A program made the position numbers and the translations under genes. A stretch of 64,000 nt of DNA from contig NZ_MUBJ01000005.1 in the NCBI RefSeq assembly GCF_002127535.1, positions 147,517 to 211,516 of the forward strand. The letters are read 5' to 3'. A model generated the notes under the pieces. That model ran no database searches. It saw only the letters and a list, made by a program, of their open reading frames with translations, and was not told where the DNA came from. Source of the stretch: Xenorhabdus vietnamensis. GTDB taxonomy: Bacteria; Pseudomonadota; Gammaproteobacteria; Enterobacterales; Enterobacteriaceae. The first letter of the stretch is position 1. Each line of letters starts with the position of its first letter. Positions 1 to 9,342 of this stretch are shown one piece after another.

Positions 1-1076
1 CTGATTGGGGAATCTGAACCAAAAGGTAAGATGACATCTTGTAAGTAAAGTAGAGGAGCAGTAGCCGTTTGTGGGGTTGCAACTACAATTGATAATGGAT
101 CGATAATTTCCAGTTTCTCTCTGGCATCTGCAGCGAGTGATGAACTCCTTTGAATTCGTTCTTTGTGTTGTATTGCTTGCCGTGACAGCGTGGCTTCTGA
201 GCGTCCAAGTTGACGATCAAGGAGGATTTGGGCTTGATTGGCATTTTCTCGTTTTTGCTTGCCTTGACTTTGCCTTTTACTGGTTTTTTCACGGTCTTTT
301 TGCTTATCACGCAAAACTTGTTTCAGATTTTTTTGGGTTTGATCCACTTCGCGTTGAATACCGAGCCTTAGTTGTTCCTTACTTTCCAGCCAAGTTTCCC
401 ATCCACCAATACTACGAGATAATCCCAATCCACCAAGTTCATAAATAATCGATACATATTGTAAAAGTTGGGTATCATGGGTCACCAGCAAAATACCACC
501 ACTGAAAGTACCCAGCCATCGAGCCAGCCAAAGGCGACCTTGCCGATCAAGGTGGTTACTTGGCTCATCCAGAATCATAAAACCAGCACCTTGCCGTTTT
601 AGTGTTAATAACCTGATCCGTGTTTGCTCACCACCACTGAGGGAATCAAAGGGCTGATTTAATATGTTTGGATTGAGTTCACCTTCCGCAAGCAGAGATT
701 CGGTCTGGAATTGCCAATCCCAATGACCTTCCATAACATTAAAGTCTTCTTCATCACCTATCCCTGCCAGAACACGTTCATTGGCTTTCATTATTTTGGT
801 TAAGCCCAGCATATCAGAGGCATTACCAGTAAAAGATGTCAAGCCTTGTGACAAATAACCTACATCACAAAAATGTTTTACGTTACCTTCAGTGGGAAGA
901 AGCTGCTTTGCCAATATTGAGGCCAGCCAAGATTTACCAACACCATTCCGCCCAACTAACGCATGTTTTTCTGTGTTTAAAAACATATCAATACCAGAAA
1001 ACAGAGGTGCTGCTTCACTAGGAAATTGATAGGCGATTTGCCTTGCTTCTATCAATGATTGAACATCGCTTTGCAT
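1..1076 (-). CDS. ABC-F family ATPase (partial, C-terminus beyond window)
   Basis: The reading frame is open from an ATG at 1076 down to the window edge (about 358 codons). The first nucleotide-binding domain is complete: Walker A GRNGVGKS near residue 43, signature LSGGEQTR, Walker B FMILDEPSNHLD and the H-loop THD. A charged, Lys/Gln/Arg-rich coiled linker follows, and the start of the second ATPase domain (LYLQDVILPFGS) is cut off. Two fused ATPase domains without membrane segments are typical of ABC-F proteins, which act on ribosomes in translation or antibiotic protection. It is not obviously Uup, EttA, YheS or YbiT from the visible part, so the exact role is unknown. secA, which precedes mutT in E. 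coli, is not here. Confidence 0.85.
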   Translation of the reverse strand, partial: MQSDVQSLIEARQIAYQFPSEAAPLFSGIDMFLNTEKHALVGRNGVGKSWLASILAKQLLPTEGNVKHFCDVGYLSQGLTSFTGNASDMLGLTKIMKANERVLAGIGDEEDFNVMEGHWDWQFQTESLLAEGELNPNILNQPFDSLSGGEQTRIRLLTLKRQGAGFMILDEPSNHLDRQGRLWLARWLGTFSGGILLVTHDTQLLQYVSIIYELGGLGLSRSIGGWETWLESKEQLRLGIQREVDQTQKNLKQVLRDKQKDREKTSKRQSQGKQKRENANQAQILLDRQLGRSEATLSRQAIQHKERIQRSSSLAADAREKLEIIDPLSIVVATPQTATAPLLYLQDVILPFGSDSPI

Positions 1077-1321
1077 AAACTGTGTTTCCTTAATCTTTAA
1101 AATAGTCGTTTAAATCTATTTGTTGGTTAATTTCTTACACTGTTTGCAGTCTTCTTTTACATGATATGGTTTTATTTCGAGGGGTATTTGGTAATAAAAG
1201 CAGTAAATACAATTGCACTTTGGATGAAATACAAGATTGCGATTTAAACTAATTTTAGGGTAGTCTGCAAGAGATAGTCACTTAGGTTGAATAATAAATT
1301 GCAAGAAAAAGAAAAATGATT
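1077..1321. other. Divergent intergenic region, ABC-F gene / mutT
   Basis: AT-rich spacer between the leftward ABC-F gene and rightward mutT. It must hold both promoters, but no clear -35/-10 pair, operator or RNA gene was recognised. Confidence 0.4.
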
Positions 1322-1726
1322 ATGGAAAAAAAACATCTGCATATTGCAGCAGGCATCATTAAAAATAGCAATGATGAAATTTTTATCACTCAGCGTAGCG
1401 CTGATTCGCATATGGGCGGCTTTTGGGAATTCCCCGGAGGAAAGCTTGAGCAGGGAGAAACTTCTGGACAAGCATTGATTAGGGAATTGAAGGAAGAGGT
1501 TGGGATCACGGTAACTCACTGTGAATTAATTGATACCATCACACATGATTTTCCTGATAGAAGCATTACCCTTGATTTTTTCTTGGTTGATGAATGGAAA
1601 GATGAACCATTTGGTAAAGAAGGGCAACCTTCCCGTTGGGTTTTACAATCAGAATTAATTGCTGATGAATTTCCTCCTGCAAATCGCAGTATTGTTGGTT
1701 TTCTAACCAAAAATGGTTGTTATTAA
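1322..1726 (+). CDS. mutT: 8-oxo-dGTP diphosphatase MutT
   Basis: Sanitises the nucleotide pool by hydrolysing 8-oxo-dGTP to the monophosphate, preventing A:T to C:G transversions. The 134-residue protein has the Nudix box beginning GGKLEQGE and continuing RELKEEVGI, matching GX5EX7REUXEEXGU, and the MutT-typical EFPGGK and FPDR motifs. It is close to the E. coli protein (129 aa) over its full length. An ATG two codons upstream (1316) is also possible; 1322 was chosen because the protein then begins like its homologues. mutT is transcribed towards, and ends in front of, the convergent yacG gene. Confidence 0.93.
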   Translation: MEKKHLHIAAGIIKNSNDEIFITQRSADSHMGGFWEFPGGKLEQGETSGQALIRELKEEVGITVTHCELIDTITHDFPDRSITLDFFLVDEWKDEPFGKEGQPSRWVLQSELIADEFPPANRSIVGFLTKNGCY

Positions 1727-1870
1727 AGAATTTTTAATAAATTAGGGTGTTTTAAGATAATTATTACTTAAGCGTTTTTTGGACTGCTGGTTTTTAAGTG
1801 ACGAGGTTAACTTAACTGGCTGACTTTTAACTTATTCAATTAATTGAATGGACTAATTGATTGGATAGGC

Positions 1871-1898
1871 AGCGGCACCGAATAAAATAGGTGCCGCT
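1871..1898. terminator. Stem-loop between convergent mutT and yacG
   Basis: A perfect 9-bp inverted repeat (AGCGGCACC / GGTGCCGCT) with a 10-nt AT-rich loop lies between two convergent genes. There is no clear T-tract on either side, so termination is inferred from position. Confidence 0.5.
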
Positions 1899-1930
1899 AT
1901 GACGGTATACGTTAAGTGATATTTATGATT

Positions 1931-2134
1931 TTATTTGTACTGCTCAGGTTCTTCGCTCCAGTTATCATTTTCGGTGCTGTCGCTTTGACTGAGTATTCTC
2001 TTTTCTTCGCTGGCCCATTCACCCAAATCAATTAATTGGCAACGTTTACTGCAGAATGGGCGGTAAGGACTAACTTCACCCCATATTACCGTGTTGCCAC
2101 ACGTTGGACATTCAACAGTCAATACTTCAGACAT
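1931..2134 (-). CDS. yacG: DNA gyrase inhibitor / zinc-binding protein YacG
   Basis: A 67-residue protein nearly identical in layout to E. coli YacG (65 aa), which binds GyrB and inhibits gyrase. Four zinc-ligand cysteines are visible as CPTC near the N-terminus and CSKRC about 20 residues later, followed by the conserved QLIDLGEWA and an acidic tail. The start at 2134 is favoured over a further upstream ATG because it gives the family N-terminus MSEVLTV and has a purine-rich ribosome site (gggaga). It is the last gene of the leftward coaE-zapD-yacG group, 187 nt after zapD. Confidence 0.92.
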   Translation of the reverse strand: MSEVLTVECPTCGNTVIWGEVSPYRPFCSKRCQLIDLGEWASEEKRILSQSDSTENDNWSEEPEQYK

Positions 2135-2293
2135 ATTACTTTCTCCCACTTGATTTGAAGGATATATCCTTCCACTTTTCATGTCGCAGCTTTGTTGGCT
2201 GAACTCACTGATCCAGTGACATATTTATAAATACAGAGCTATATAAATACAGAATCAGCCATGCTACTAGGGATTTATTCCCTGGCTGTCGTG

Positions 2294-2320
2294 CTGCAAC
2301 TTGAAATTTATTGGACATAT
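2294..2320 (-). repeat. ERIC-like terminal fragment
   Basis: Half-site with the motif CAACTTGAAATTTATTGG that also forms the ends of the longer ERIC-like elements elsewhere in this window. It lies in the zapD-yacG spacer, directly after the zapD stop codon. Confidence 0.5.
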
Positions 2321-2321
2321 G

Positions 2322-3080
2322 TTAGCAGCAGGCTAATTCAAATGACAAATGGGCAGGTATAACACCATGTTCAGTATCCATTGGTAAGAAACGAATGGCG
2401 AAGCGTGTTTTATAGCCGGAGACTTGTGGATAAACCAATAAATTTGGCGTAACGTCCAATTTTAATCTCAGCAAATCGGCTTCATCTGCGTTCCCTTGAT
2501 AAAATCCGTTATGACTGGTTTTAGGGGTGAAAACAGCAGAGTGACGTATGAGCCTCAGAATGCTCTCTAAAGCTTGTTGTAATGGTTGAAGGCTGTTTAG
2601 CCAGATTTTGACAGATTCATCCCTGACAGATTGTGGTAAATGCAGCCACAGATGCAATGTTGGTAAATCAAAGCTACAACATCCTCCAGGGATACTGAGA
2701 CGTTGACGTACCATGCTGATAATACGATCTTCTTTAATATATTGGCTAATCCGGGGAGCTTGGTTCAAGGCAATACTGCGTTCTTTAAGTTGTTCTGACA
2801 AACTGTGGATCATAGCTGTATCGGCATTTGGAGCACCGAGCCATTGTTTTAATTTCGCTTGCTGGCGATCCAGCTCTTTCAACAGTTCAGAACGGACTTC
2901 ACCGCGTTCTAGAATCTCAATTAATTCGGCAATTGTACGGAAAAACGAGAGACTACTCGCTTGAGAGTCCAGGTAACGTTGTTTTTCCAACTGTTGCAGT
3001 GAAGACTCAATCCTCAACCATGAACGCATTTTTTCATTGAGTGGGTGTTCAAAAATAATAGTAGAGGTTGCGTCACTCAT
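2322..3080 (-). CDS. zapD: Cell division protein ZapD
   Basis: ZapD is a cytoplasmic FtsZ-binding protein that crosslinks FtsZ filaments and strengthens the Z-ring. The 252-residue product matches E. coli ZapD (247 aa) end to end, including [10 protein letters not shown] at the N-terminus, [18 protein letters not shown] in the middle and FELACC at the very end. Its start overlaps the coaE stop by 8 nt, so the two are translated from one message. It has a 5-residue N-terminal extension relative to E. coli. Confidence 0.96.
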   Translation of the reverse strand: MSDATSTIIFEHPLNEKMRSWLRIESSLQQLEKQRYLDSQASSLSFFRTIAELIEILERGEVRSELLKELDRQQAKLKQWLGAPNADTAMIHSLSEQLKERSIALNQAPRISQYIKEDRIISMVRQRLSIPGGCCSFDLPTLHLWLHLPQSVRDESVKIWLNSLQPLQQALESILRLIRHSAVFTPKTSHNGFYQGNADEADLLRLKLDVTPNLLVYPQVSGYKTRFAIRFLPMDTEHGVIPAHLSFELACC

Positions 3081-3696
3081 TATGGTTTTCCTGTCTGACT
3101 GATTCTGCTTGTTTTAAATACTGTTGATGTAATTCGACAACCCGAGAGGTAATATCCTGTTCGCTGTTGTGATTAACAATGACATCATCTGCCTTTTCCA
3201 ATCTGTCCTGACGGCTGGCTTGTGCAGCCAGAATATTTTCTACTTGCTCACGGCTTACACCATCACGAGCCATTGTTCGGTTAATCTGTGCTTCAGCTGG
3301 GACATCAACAACTAAAATACGATCTGCCAAAGGGATTAAATTATTTTCAATTAACAGAGGAACTACCCAAATGACATAAGGAGTAGTCACTTGGTTTAAT
3401 TGTCGTTGTGTTTCTATTTGGATCAGTGGATGTAAAAGTTCATTGAGCCACTTTTTCTTTTCCGGAGCAGCAAAAATTTTTTGGCGCAGCATTGCACGGT
3501 TAAGGTTGCCATCAGGCAATAATATGTCGACCCCAAAGTGTTCTGTGATTGCTTGCAATGCAGGGGTGCCATGGGCTACAACTTCTCTGGCGATAATATC
3601 TGCATCAACAATCGGGGTACCAAGGGATGAAAACACATTAGAGATAGTCGTTTTACCGCTACCAATTCCACCTGTAAGTGCAACAATATAAGTCAT
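3073..3696 (-). CDS. coaE: Dephospho-CoA kinase CoaE
   Basis: Catalyses the last step of coenzyme A synthesis, ATP-dependent phosphorylation of the 3'-hydroxyl of dephospho-CoA. The P-loop GGIGSGKT is at residues 9-16, followed by the DADII substrate motif. At 207 aa it has the usual family length (E. coli 206). In E. coli guaC lies between coaE and hofC, but here the gene follows hofC directly after a 132-nt gap. It is the upstream partner of zapD. Confidence 0.96.
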   Translation of the reverse strand: MTYIVALTGGIGSGKTTISNVFSSLGTPIVDADIIAREVVAHGTPALQAITEHFGVDILLPDGNLNRAMLRQKIFAAPEKKKWLNELLHPLIQIETQRQLNQVTTPYVIWVVPLLIENNLIPLADRILVVDVPAEAQINRTMARDGVSREQVENILAAQASRQDRLEKADDVIVNHNSEQDITSRVVELHQQYLKQAESVRQENHNE

Positions 3697-3828
3697 TCTA
3701 TCCCTTTAAATATATCTGATAGCATAATCAAATTGTAACTCAAGGGAAGCGAATGAGCTATAAACAAACACATGCAATTCTTGTTCTTGTGGCCTTGAGA
3801 AAAGATAAAAAAATATGTAGTTATATTG

Positions 3829-5028
3829 TTAAGTTAATATTTCGCCTAATTGAAAAATAGGTAAATACATAGCCAGCAATAATAAACCGACTACCAATGC
3901 CATTATCAGCATCAGCAAAGGTTCCAATAATTGAACCAAACTATCCGCAAGATTGATTGATTTTTCTTGATACCATTCTGCAAGATTGAATAAAAATAAC
4001 TCTAATTCTCCTGACTCTTCACCTATTGTGACAAATTGCTGGCATAGAGAAGGAAAATGGGGTGTTTGTTTTAACGCATCACTTATTGGAATGCCTTGTT
4101 GAATTTGCCTGTACAGGCTCTTTACTCCAGCAATAAAAATAGGGTGCTGAGTTGCATTTAATGCACATTCAAGCCCTGTCATTAGTGTCAAACCAGCTTT
4201 CTGTGTCATGAACAGAATATGAAATATTTGATTAGTTTGTTGATAAATCGTGAGCTGCTTAAAAATAGGAAGCTTCATAAAGAACATTTTTTCTTTAGCT
4301 TTAAAAATTGGGAAGCGATGTCGTAGCCATAGATAGCTAATTAACAATATAAATATTATTATCATTAACCATACGCCATGGTGCATCAATAAATCAGAGC
4401 CTGATAGAACCCACTGTGTTAACAGAGGCAAATTGGCATTTAACGAGGAATAAACTTGCCGAAACTCTGGCAGAACAAAAATCAACATCAGAATAATAAC
4501 TAAAAAACTTATAAAAACGACAATTAAGGGGTAGCGATAAGCTTTCTGAATTTTCTTCCTCAATGTATTTTGCTGTTCCAGCCGATTAATGATTAATTGG
4601 CAGCAGCTTTCAAGCTGGCCAGTTTGTTCTCCTACTGCGATCATTTGGCAGAATAGGGGAGAAAATAGTCTCGGGTAATGCGCGAGTGTTGCTGAAAATG
4701 ATTCTCCCTGACGTATTTTCTGAATCATATCTGTTAGTACACATCGCCAGAGGGCGTGTTTACACTCTTGCAATAGGATAGTCAGCCCCTTGAGTAGAGG
4801 GATGCCTGATGCCAGTAATGTGCTTAACTGATGAATAAAGTGCAGGCGATATGCAATTTCCTTTTCGCTGTAATAAATAATTTTTTTGCATTTGATGGCA
4901 TAGGGTTGAAGATCAAGATAGCTGAGGTATTGGAATACGCTCTTTTTGCTGTGACCAATGCTCTCTCCCTTTATGGAGTTTCCTTTCTTATTAATTGCCT
5001 GCCATTGGTAAATATATTCTATTTTCAT
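3829..5028 (-). CDS. hofC: Type IV pilin / T2SS assembly inner-membrane platform protein HofC
   Basis: GspF/PilC-family platform protein of 399 aa. It contains two T2SF domains (about residues 60-185 and 265-390) and hydrophobic membrane segments near residues 165-185, 215-235 and 370-392, the last rich in Leu/Val/Gly. In related systems this protein couples the GspE/PilB ATPase to pilin extraction and assembly. Its ATG overlaps the hofB stop by 4 nt, indicating translational coupling. Whether these hof genes make a pilus, a DNA-uptake fibre or are silent cannot be told from sequence. Confidence 0.9.
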   Translation of the reverse strand: MKIEYIYQWQAINKKGNSIKGESIGHSKKSVFQYLSYLDLQPYAIKCKKIIYYSEKEIAYRLHFIHQLSTLLASGIPLLKGLTILLQECKHALWRCVLTDMIQKIRQGESFSATLAHYPRLFSPLFCQMIAVGEQTGQLESCCQLIINRLEQQNTLRKKIQKAYRYPLIVVFISFLVIILMLIFVLPEFRQVYSSLNANLPLLTQWVLSGSDLLMHHGVWLMIIIFILLISYLWLRHRFPIFKAKEKMFFMKLPIFKQLTIYQQTNQIFHILFMTQKAGLTLMTGLECALNATQHPIFIAGVKSLYRQIQQGIPISDALKQTPHFPSLCQQFVTIGEESGELELFLFNLAEWYQEKSINLADSLVQLLEPLLMLIMALVVGLLLLAMYLPIFQLGEILT

Positions 5029-6638
5029 ACTATTTCATGGCCTGTAATCTGATAAATTTCTTCAAGGGTGGTGATTCCTTTTTCCACCAATGCAAGCCCT
5101 GCTAAAAAAAGAGTTGAATCCTGCTGTGAGGCAAGTAAGTGTGAGAAATTGGTGTTGGAAAGCTCAGACAGGGCTTTCTGGAGATCGGGCTTTATTTCGA
5201 GAAACTCATAGATGGCAATTCTGCCATAATAACCAGAAAAACAGTGATCACAACCAACTGCGTTCCATTTTTTCATAGAGAACCGTTGTTTTATAGAATT
5301 TGATTCTACAGAGTCAGATTTTACAGAAATAGGTTTTTCGGTTGAGTTAGTAAGTTTCGTAGATTCAGAAATATTTTCTAGCTTATTAGTAATATCAGAA
5401 TTAGTGATATCAGGGAAAACTGTGGGAATACTGTCTTGTTGTCGGCAATGGGGGCAGAGTTTACGAACTAATCTCTGTGCGATAATCAGTTTCACACATG
5501 AGGCTGTGGTATAACCAGAAATTCCCAGATTCTGCAGGCGAGATAACGTATCAATGGTTGAGTTGGTATGCAATGTTGATAAAACCAAGTGACCTGTTTG
5601 CGCTGCTTTCATTGATATTTCGGCAGTTTCATTATCACGGATCTCACCAACCATAATGATGTCGGGATCTTGCCGTAGTAATGCCCTAAGGACTTTAGCA
5701 AAATCGAGACCAATCTTGTTATTGACAGGCGTTTGGTTGATGCCATTTAAAGGAATTTCAACAGGATCTTCGACACTACAGATATTCTTTTTAGTCTGGT
5801 TTAAATATTGCAGGCAGCTATACAATGTGACGGTTTTTCCACTGCCAGTTGGGCCTGTTACTAAAATCATCCCTTGTGGTAAATGAAGCTTTTGTTTTAA
5901 AAGTTGGAATTGTGATTCAGGTAAGCCCAATTGTTCCAAGGATAATTGATGTATGGTATTTAAAATACGCAGGACTATTTTTTCTCCATGCAGAGTAGGT
6001 AGTGTTGATATACGTATTGCGTAATTGTTTTTGCTACCATTCCAGTCAAATTGGCCATCTTGCGGCTGACGTTTTTCGGCAATGTTGAGCTTTGCCATGA
6101 TCTTTAAACGGGCAGGGATAGCCACATTCATTTGAGGAGGTGGCGTTTGCATGGTATGCAATGCACCATCAACTCGAATACGTATTTGATAGCCATTTTG
6201 AGACGGTTCAAAATGAATATCGGAAGCTCTTTTTTGTATTGAAGTTAATATCGTCTGATTAATTAATTGAATAACAGGTGTATCCATGTCTTCATCATGG
6301 AGATCGTTTGTTTGTATTGCATCATGGTTATGAGCATAGTTGCTATCAAGGCGATCTATTCGGTACGGTTCCTCTTCATTATTTTCTGAACAGTAATTTT
6401 CTACGGATATTAATGAGTTTTCTTGTGTCAGCATGGATTCTATTTTTGCTTGTGGCCAAATATTTACATTAACGATTAAACCTGAAATAAATCTTAGTGC
6501 TGCTATGAAATCCTCATTAGGTGACTGGCTACAGGCGATTGTTATTGTGTAGGAATCTTTTTTTGTAATAATCGCGTGATATCGTTGACACAGTTCTTTT
6601 ATTTCTTTTTCCATAATAAAATATTCCTTATTTATCAT
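5025..6638 (-). CDS. hofB: GspE/PilB-type assembly ATPase HofB
   Basis: Hexameric secretion ATPase that would power pilin assembly with HofC. Walker A GPTGSGKT is at residues 262-269, the Walker B region IIMVGEIRD at 327-335, the His box QTGHLVLSTLHTN follows, and zinc-binding CPHC (395-398) and CDHC (463-466) are present. At 537 aa it is about 75 longer than E. coli HofB (461): much of this is a Ser/Thr/Lys/Glu-rich insert (about 408-455) between the two CxxC pairs. An alternative start at 6614 (residue 9, MEKEIKEL) aligns better with E. coli; 6638 has the better ribosome site (aaggaa). Confidence 0.9.
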   Translation of the reverse strand: MINKEYFIMEKEIKELCQRYHAIITKKDSYTITIACSQSPNEDFIAALRFISGLIVNVNIWPQAKIESMLTQENSLISVENYCSENNEEEPYRIDRLDSNYAHNHDAIQTNDLHDEDMDTPVIQLINQTILTSIQKRASDIHFEPSQNGYQIRIRVDGALHTMQTPPPQMNVAIPARLKIMAKLNIAEKRQPQDGQFDWNGSKNNYAIRISTLPTLHGEKIVLRILNTIHQLSLEQLGLPESQFQLLKQKLHLPQGMILVTGPTGSGKTVTLYSCLQYLNQTKKNICSVEDPVEIPLNGINQTPVNNKIGLDFAKVLRALLRQDPDIIMVGEIRDNETAEISMKAAQTGHLVLSTLHTNSTIDTLSRLQNLGISGYTTASCVKLIIAQRLVRKLCPHCRQQDSIPTVFPDITNSDITNKLENISESTKLTNSTEKPISVKSDSVESNSIKQRFSMKKWNAVGCDHCFSGYYGRIAIYEFLEIKPDLQKALSELSNTNFSHLLASQQDSTLFLAGLALVEKGITTLEEIYQITGHEIV

Positions 6639-6707
6639 TATCTCTATTCCTTTAATATTGGTAGCAATTTGACTATTCTTTCTTTTGTCAGGAGTGCAAG
6701 GAGTTAT

Positions 6708-7130
6708 TTAAAACTTCAAAGTTTCCTGACATTTTATTTTTAGCGATTCATCTTTAGCTTCACAGATTGTTTTCCACTGAGTCAGTCCACTCTTAGTATC
6801 TTGAATGGGTTTTAGAGTGGCATGGAGTCCACTGAGATTTTGCTGACCCGATATAATTATCTCCCCCTCTTTTACTGAGAGGGTGCTGATATAGCGGCTA
6901 TTGTGGCCTGATGGGATGGAAGAATGACCGGAGTGGCAATCTTTGTAATTTTCAGCTTCAAAGCGACACAGTTCCACACCGGATTTATAAGGCACGATAG
7001 CTTGTAGCATATCGGTCAATGCTGCTTTTTGGATGTATCCTTGATAACTGGGGATGGCTATTGCGCCAAGAATAGACACAATAGCCATAACAACCATCAC
7101 TTCAATTAATGTAAATCCTTGCTGTTTCAT
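6708..7130 (-). CDS. ppdD: Prepilin peptidase-dependent major pilin-like protein PpdD
   Basis: Type IV pilin of 140 aa. The leader MKQQG is followed by FTLIEVMVVMAIVSILGAIAIPSYQ, with the prepilin cleavage site before Phe6, Glu at mature position 5 and the hydrophobic assembly helix. The start at 7130 is chosen over an upstream ATG because it gives the short charged leader and is preceded by a strong ribosome site (gaggagg). A Cys pair in the middle and Cys residues near the end may form disulfides. It heads the leftward ppdD-hofB-hofC group. nadC, its neighbour in E. coli, is not present here. Confidence 0.92.
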   Translation of the reverse strand: MKQQGFTLIEVMVVMAIVSILGAIAIPSYQGYIQKAALTDMLQAIVPYKSGVELCRFEAENYKDCHSGHSSIPSGHNSRYISTLSVKEGEIIISGQQNLSGLHATLKPIQDTKSGLTQWKTICEAKDESLKIKCQETLKF

Positions 7131-7474
7131 TTTTCCTCCTCTATGTATATCTGGACAATTTATTATGTTCAATGACAGATAAATGTCGGTGCCAATAAGC
7201 ATGAAGAAAAAGGGAAAAAATGAAATATCGTTAGTAAAATTTATGAAACTGACTCGAAAAAATAACTTTATGTTACATTTTTTTGCAAAAAATTTTCGAG
7301 TCCGCTCGTAAATAAAGTAACGTCAGGAATATTGGCGGATGGAAGATGCTAACCTGTTACACTTCAAACGGCAGCATGATGCTTAGCGAAGGTTATTAGT
7401 GTTGATGATATTAAGGATATTAAAATAGTGCTTCCGGAAAGATGATATTAAATACTAAGGGGGAAGTATAAAAA
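7131..7474. other. Divergent intergenic region, ppdD / ampD
   Basis: About 340 nt between divergent genes. In E. coli nadC occupies this position, but no trace of a nadC reading frame was seen on either strand. Promoters for both sides should lie here; none is clear enough to place. Confidence 0.4.
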
Positions 7475-8017
7475 ATGAAGTTGCATGAAGGGTGGATTGA
7501 TGGCGTGAGAAAGGTGATTTCCCCACATTGTGATTTGCGTCCAGAGGGAGACACACCATCATTACTGGTCATTCACAACATTAGCTTACCTCCCGGAAAG
7601 TTTGGAGGTCCTTATATTGATCAATTATTTATGGGAACACTGGATCCGAAAGATGATCCTTTTTTTGAAGAGATCAAGCAATTGCGTGTTTCTGCTCACT
7701 GTTTAATCCGGCGTGATGGAGAAATTGTGCAATATGTCCCTTTCAATAAAAGAGCTTGGCATGCTGGTGTTTCCTGCTACTGTGACCGTGATAAATGCAA
7801 TGATTTTTCGATAGGCATTGAACTGGAAGGCACGGATTATGAGGAATTTACTGAAATTCAGTACACCAAATTAGCAGAAGTCACAGAGCTGCTTATTGGC
7901 CAATACCCTGATATTCGTAACAATATTACAGGACACAGCGATATTGCTCCGGGTAGGAAAACCGATCCCGGGCCTTATTTTTATTGGGAACACTATCGTC
8001 AATTATTGAAGGAGTGA
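7475..8017 (+). CDS. ampD: 1,6-anhydro-N-acetylmuramyl-L-alanine amidase AmpD
   Basis: Cytoplasmic zinc amidase that cleaves the stem peptide from anhydromuropeptides during cell-wall recycling, thereby keeping ampC-type beta-lactamase genes uninduced. The 180-residue protein keeps the residues known from the Citrobacter enzyme at the same numbers: zinc ligands His34, His154 and Asp164, and catalytic Glu116 and Lys162. It is followed after 5 nt by ampE. The ribosome site (gggggaag) is somewhat far from the ATG. Confidence 0.96.
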   Translation: MKLHEGWIDGVRKVISPHCDLRPEGDTPSLLVIHNISLPPGKFGGPYIDQLFMGTLDPKDDPFFEEIKQLRVSAHCLIRRDGEIVQYVPFNKRAWHAGVSCYCDRDKCNDFSIGIELEGTDYEEFTEIQYTKLAEVTELLIGQYPDIRNNITGHSDIAPGRKTDPGPYFYWEHYRQLLKE

Positions 8018-8022
8018 GTTGA

Positions 8023-8877
8023 ATGACTCTCTTTATTCTATTGTTAATACTAGCATGGGAACGTGTTTTTAAGATGGGAGATCACTGGCAACTGGAACGC
8101 TGCTTAGCTCCATTTTTTGTCAGAGTAAGATCACATTCACTGTGGAGTAGTTTGGGGATGACCTTTCTGGTTATCCTATTAACTTGGATGTTTATTGCTA
8201 TTTCCAGTTCCGTTGCTTTTGGTATTCCCGCGATGGTGCTGAGTATCATAATCAGCCTGTTATGTATTGGTGCAGGTGGGCTGCGTCATGATTACCGTGG
8301 CTATATTCAGGCTGTGCGCCAAGATGATCCTGAGCAGCAGCATAAGTATCTTGCCCGTCTGACGATGATTCAGGGAACATTGCCTGATACCACAAAGGAA
8401 GAGAGGTTACGTGAGATACAGAATTCATTGATTTGGATAAACTTTCGTTATTATCTCGCCCCTATTTTTTGGTTGGCTGTATTGGGTAAATTTGGACCTG
8501 TCATTTTAATGGGATATGGTTGCCTCAGAGCTTATCAAGGCTGGTTGGCACAATACAAAACGGCAGTACAGAGAGCACAATCGGGAGTTGATGGCATATT
8601 GCATTTGCTGGATTGGCTTCCTACACGTTTGGCTGGTATTGCCTATGCTTTGTTGGGGCATGGTGAGAAAGCCTTGCCAGCTTGGATAGCATCACTTACT
8701 GATTTTCGGTCATCGCAATATAAGGTGATCAGTCAATTGGCACAATTTGCACTAAGTAAAGAGCCTCATCTGAATCCTATAGAAACGCCTGTTGCTGCCG
8801 TAACGTTGGCAAAAAAGGCGACTTTTACTATTGTGATCATTGTTGCATTGTTGACGATCTACGGAGCATTGGTTTAA
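8023..8877 (+). CDS. ampE: Inner-membrane protein AmpE
   Basis: Partner of AmpD, described as a membrane sensor-like protein in beta-lactamase regulation; its biochemical function is not settled. The 284-aa protein has hydrophobic segments at the N-terminus, near residues 45-85, 140-165 and at the C-terminus (about 265-283), with the conserved N-terminal pattern LLxLxWERxFKxGxHWQLE typical of AmpE. It forms a two-gene unit with ampD. Confidence 0.92.
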   Translation: MTLFILLLILAWERVFKMGDHWQLERCLAPFFVRVRSHSLWSSLGMTFLVILLTWMFIAISSSVAFGIPAMVLSIIISLLCIGAGGLRHDYRGYIQAVRQDDPEQQHKYLARLTMIQGTLPDTTKEERLREIQNSLIWINFRYYLAPIFWLAVLGKFGPVILMGYGCLRAYQGWLAQYKTAVQRAQSGVDGILHLLDWLPTRLAGIAYALLGHGEKALPAWIASLTDFRSSQYKVISQLAQFALSKEPHLNPIETPVAAVTLAKKATFTIVIIVALLTIYGALV

Positions 8878-8895
8878 CAATTAGGGGATAGGGGA

Positions 8896-9084
8896 TTGGT
8901 GTTAGTAATCGTTTGTTCCCTATCTTTTAAACAAGTAATTCGTTCCCTTGTTATAGTCCCGCCATATATGACAAGAATGACTCTGGTGGGAATTTTTATT
9001 TACTTAGTGGGGTGTTTGGCGCCTTATTTTGCTTATTTATTACATTTAAAAAGCGTTAAATCCAATCAAGTTTCTCCTTCTTAA
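8896..9084 (+). CDS. Possible small membrane protein (doubtful)
   Basis: A 62-codon frame with a TTG start, preceded by purine-rich aggggata. An internal ATG at 8969 would give 38 residues with one hydrophobic helix (GIFIYLVGCLAPYFAYLL). In E. coli the aromatic permease gene aroP lies here, but no convincing similarity to AroP was recognised. It could be a small membrane protein, a remnant or chance. Confidence 0.2.
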   Translation: MVLVIVCSLSFKQVIRSLVIVPPYMTRMTLVGIFIYLVGCLAPYFAYLLHLKSVKSNQVSPS

Positions 9085-9215
9085 AATCCCTTTTGGTTAT
9101 AATTTTCTAATAAAATTTAAAATAATTTGTTAAAATTTGCAGGTTTTTATGATTTGACTCAAGGTCTTTATAGACAGCTAGTGAATACTTTGTTACTTTA
9201 AGACCCTGTATTCTA

Positions 9216-9232
9216 AATTGGTATGACCAATT
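9216..9232. promoter_or_regulatory. PdhR operator
   Basis: AATTGGTATGACCAATT is a perfect palindromic match to the known PdhR consensus (AATTGGTnnnACCAATT). It lies about 110 nt upstream of pdhR, as expected for autoregulation of pdhR-aceEF-lpd. Pyruvate binding to PdhR would release it. Confidence 0.92.
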
Positions 9233-9342
9233 GACTTTGGCCCGTTAGCTAGGGTTTAGTTACTAATTATTTAGTCACTAAGGCTTAGTTGGTTGGGCAT
9301 AGTCCGAAGCAACGTTTACTTATTGAATGGCTTACAGCAGAT

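Noticed and set aside
8896..9084. Remnant of aroP
   Set aside because: Position fits, but no alignment to AroP could be made; listed only as a doubtful small ORF.
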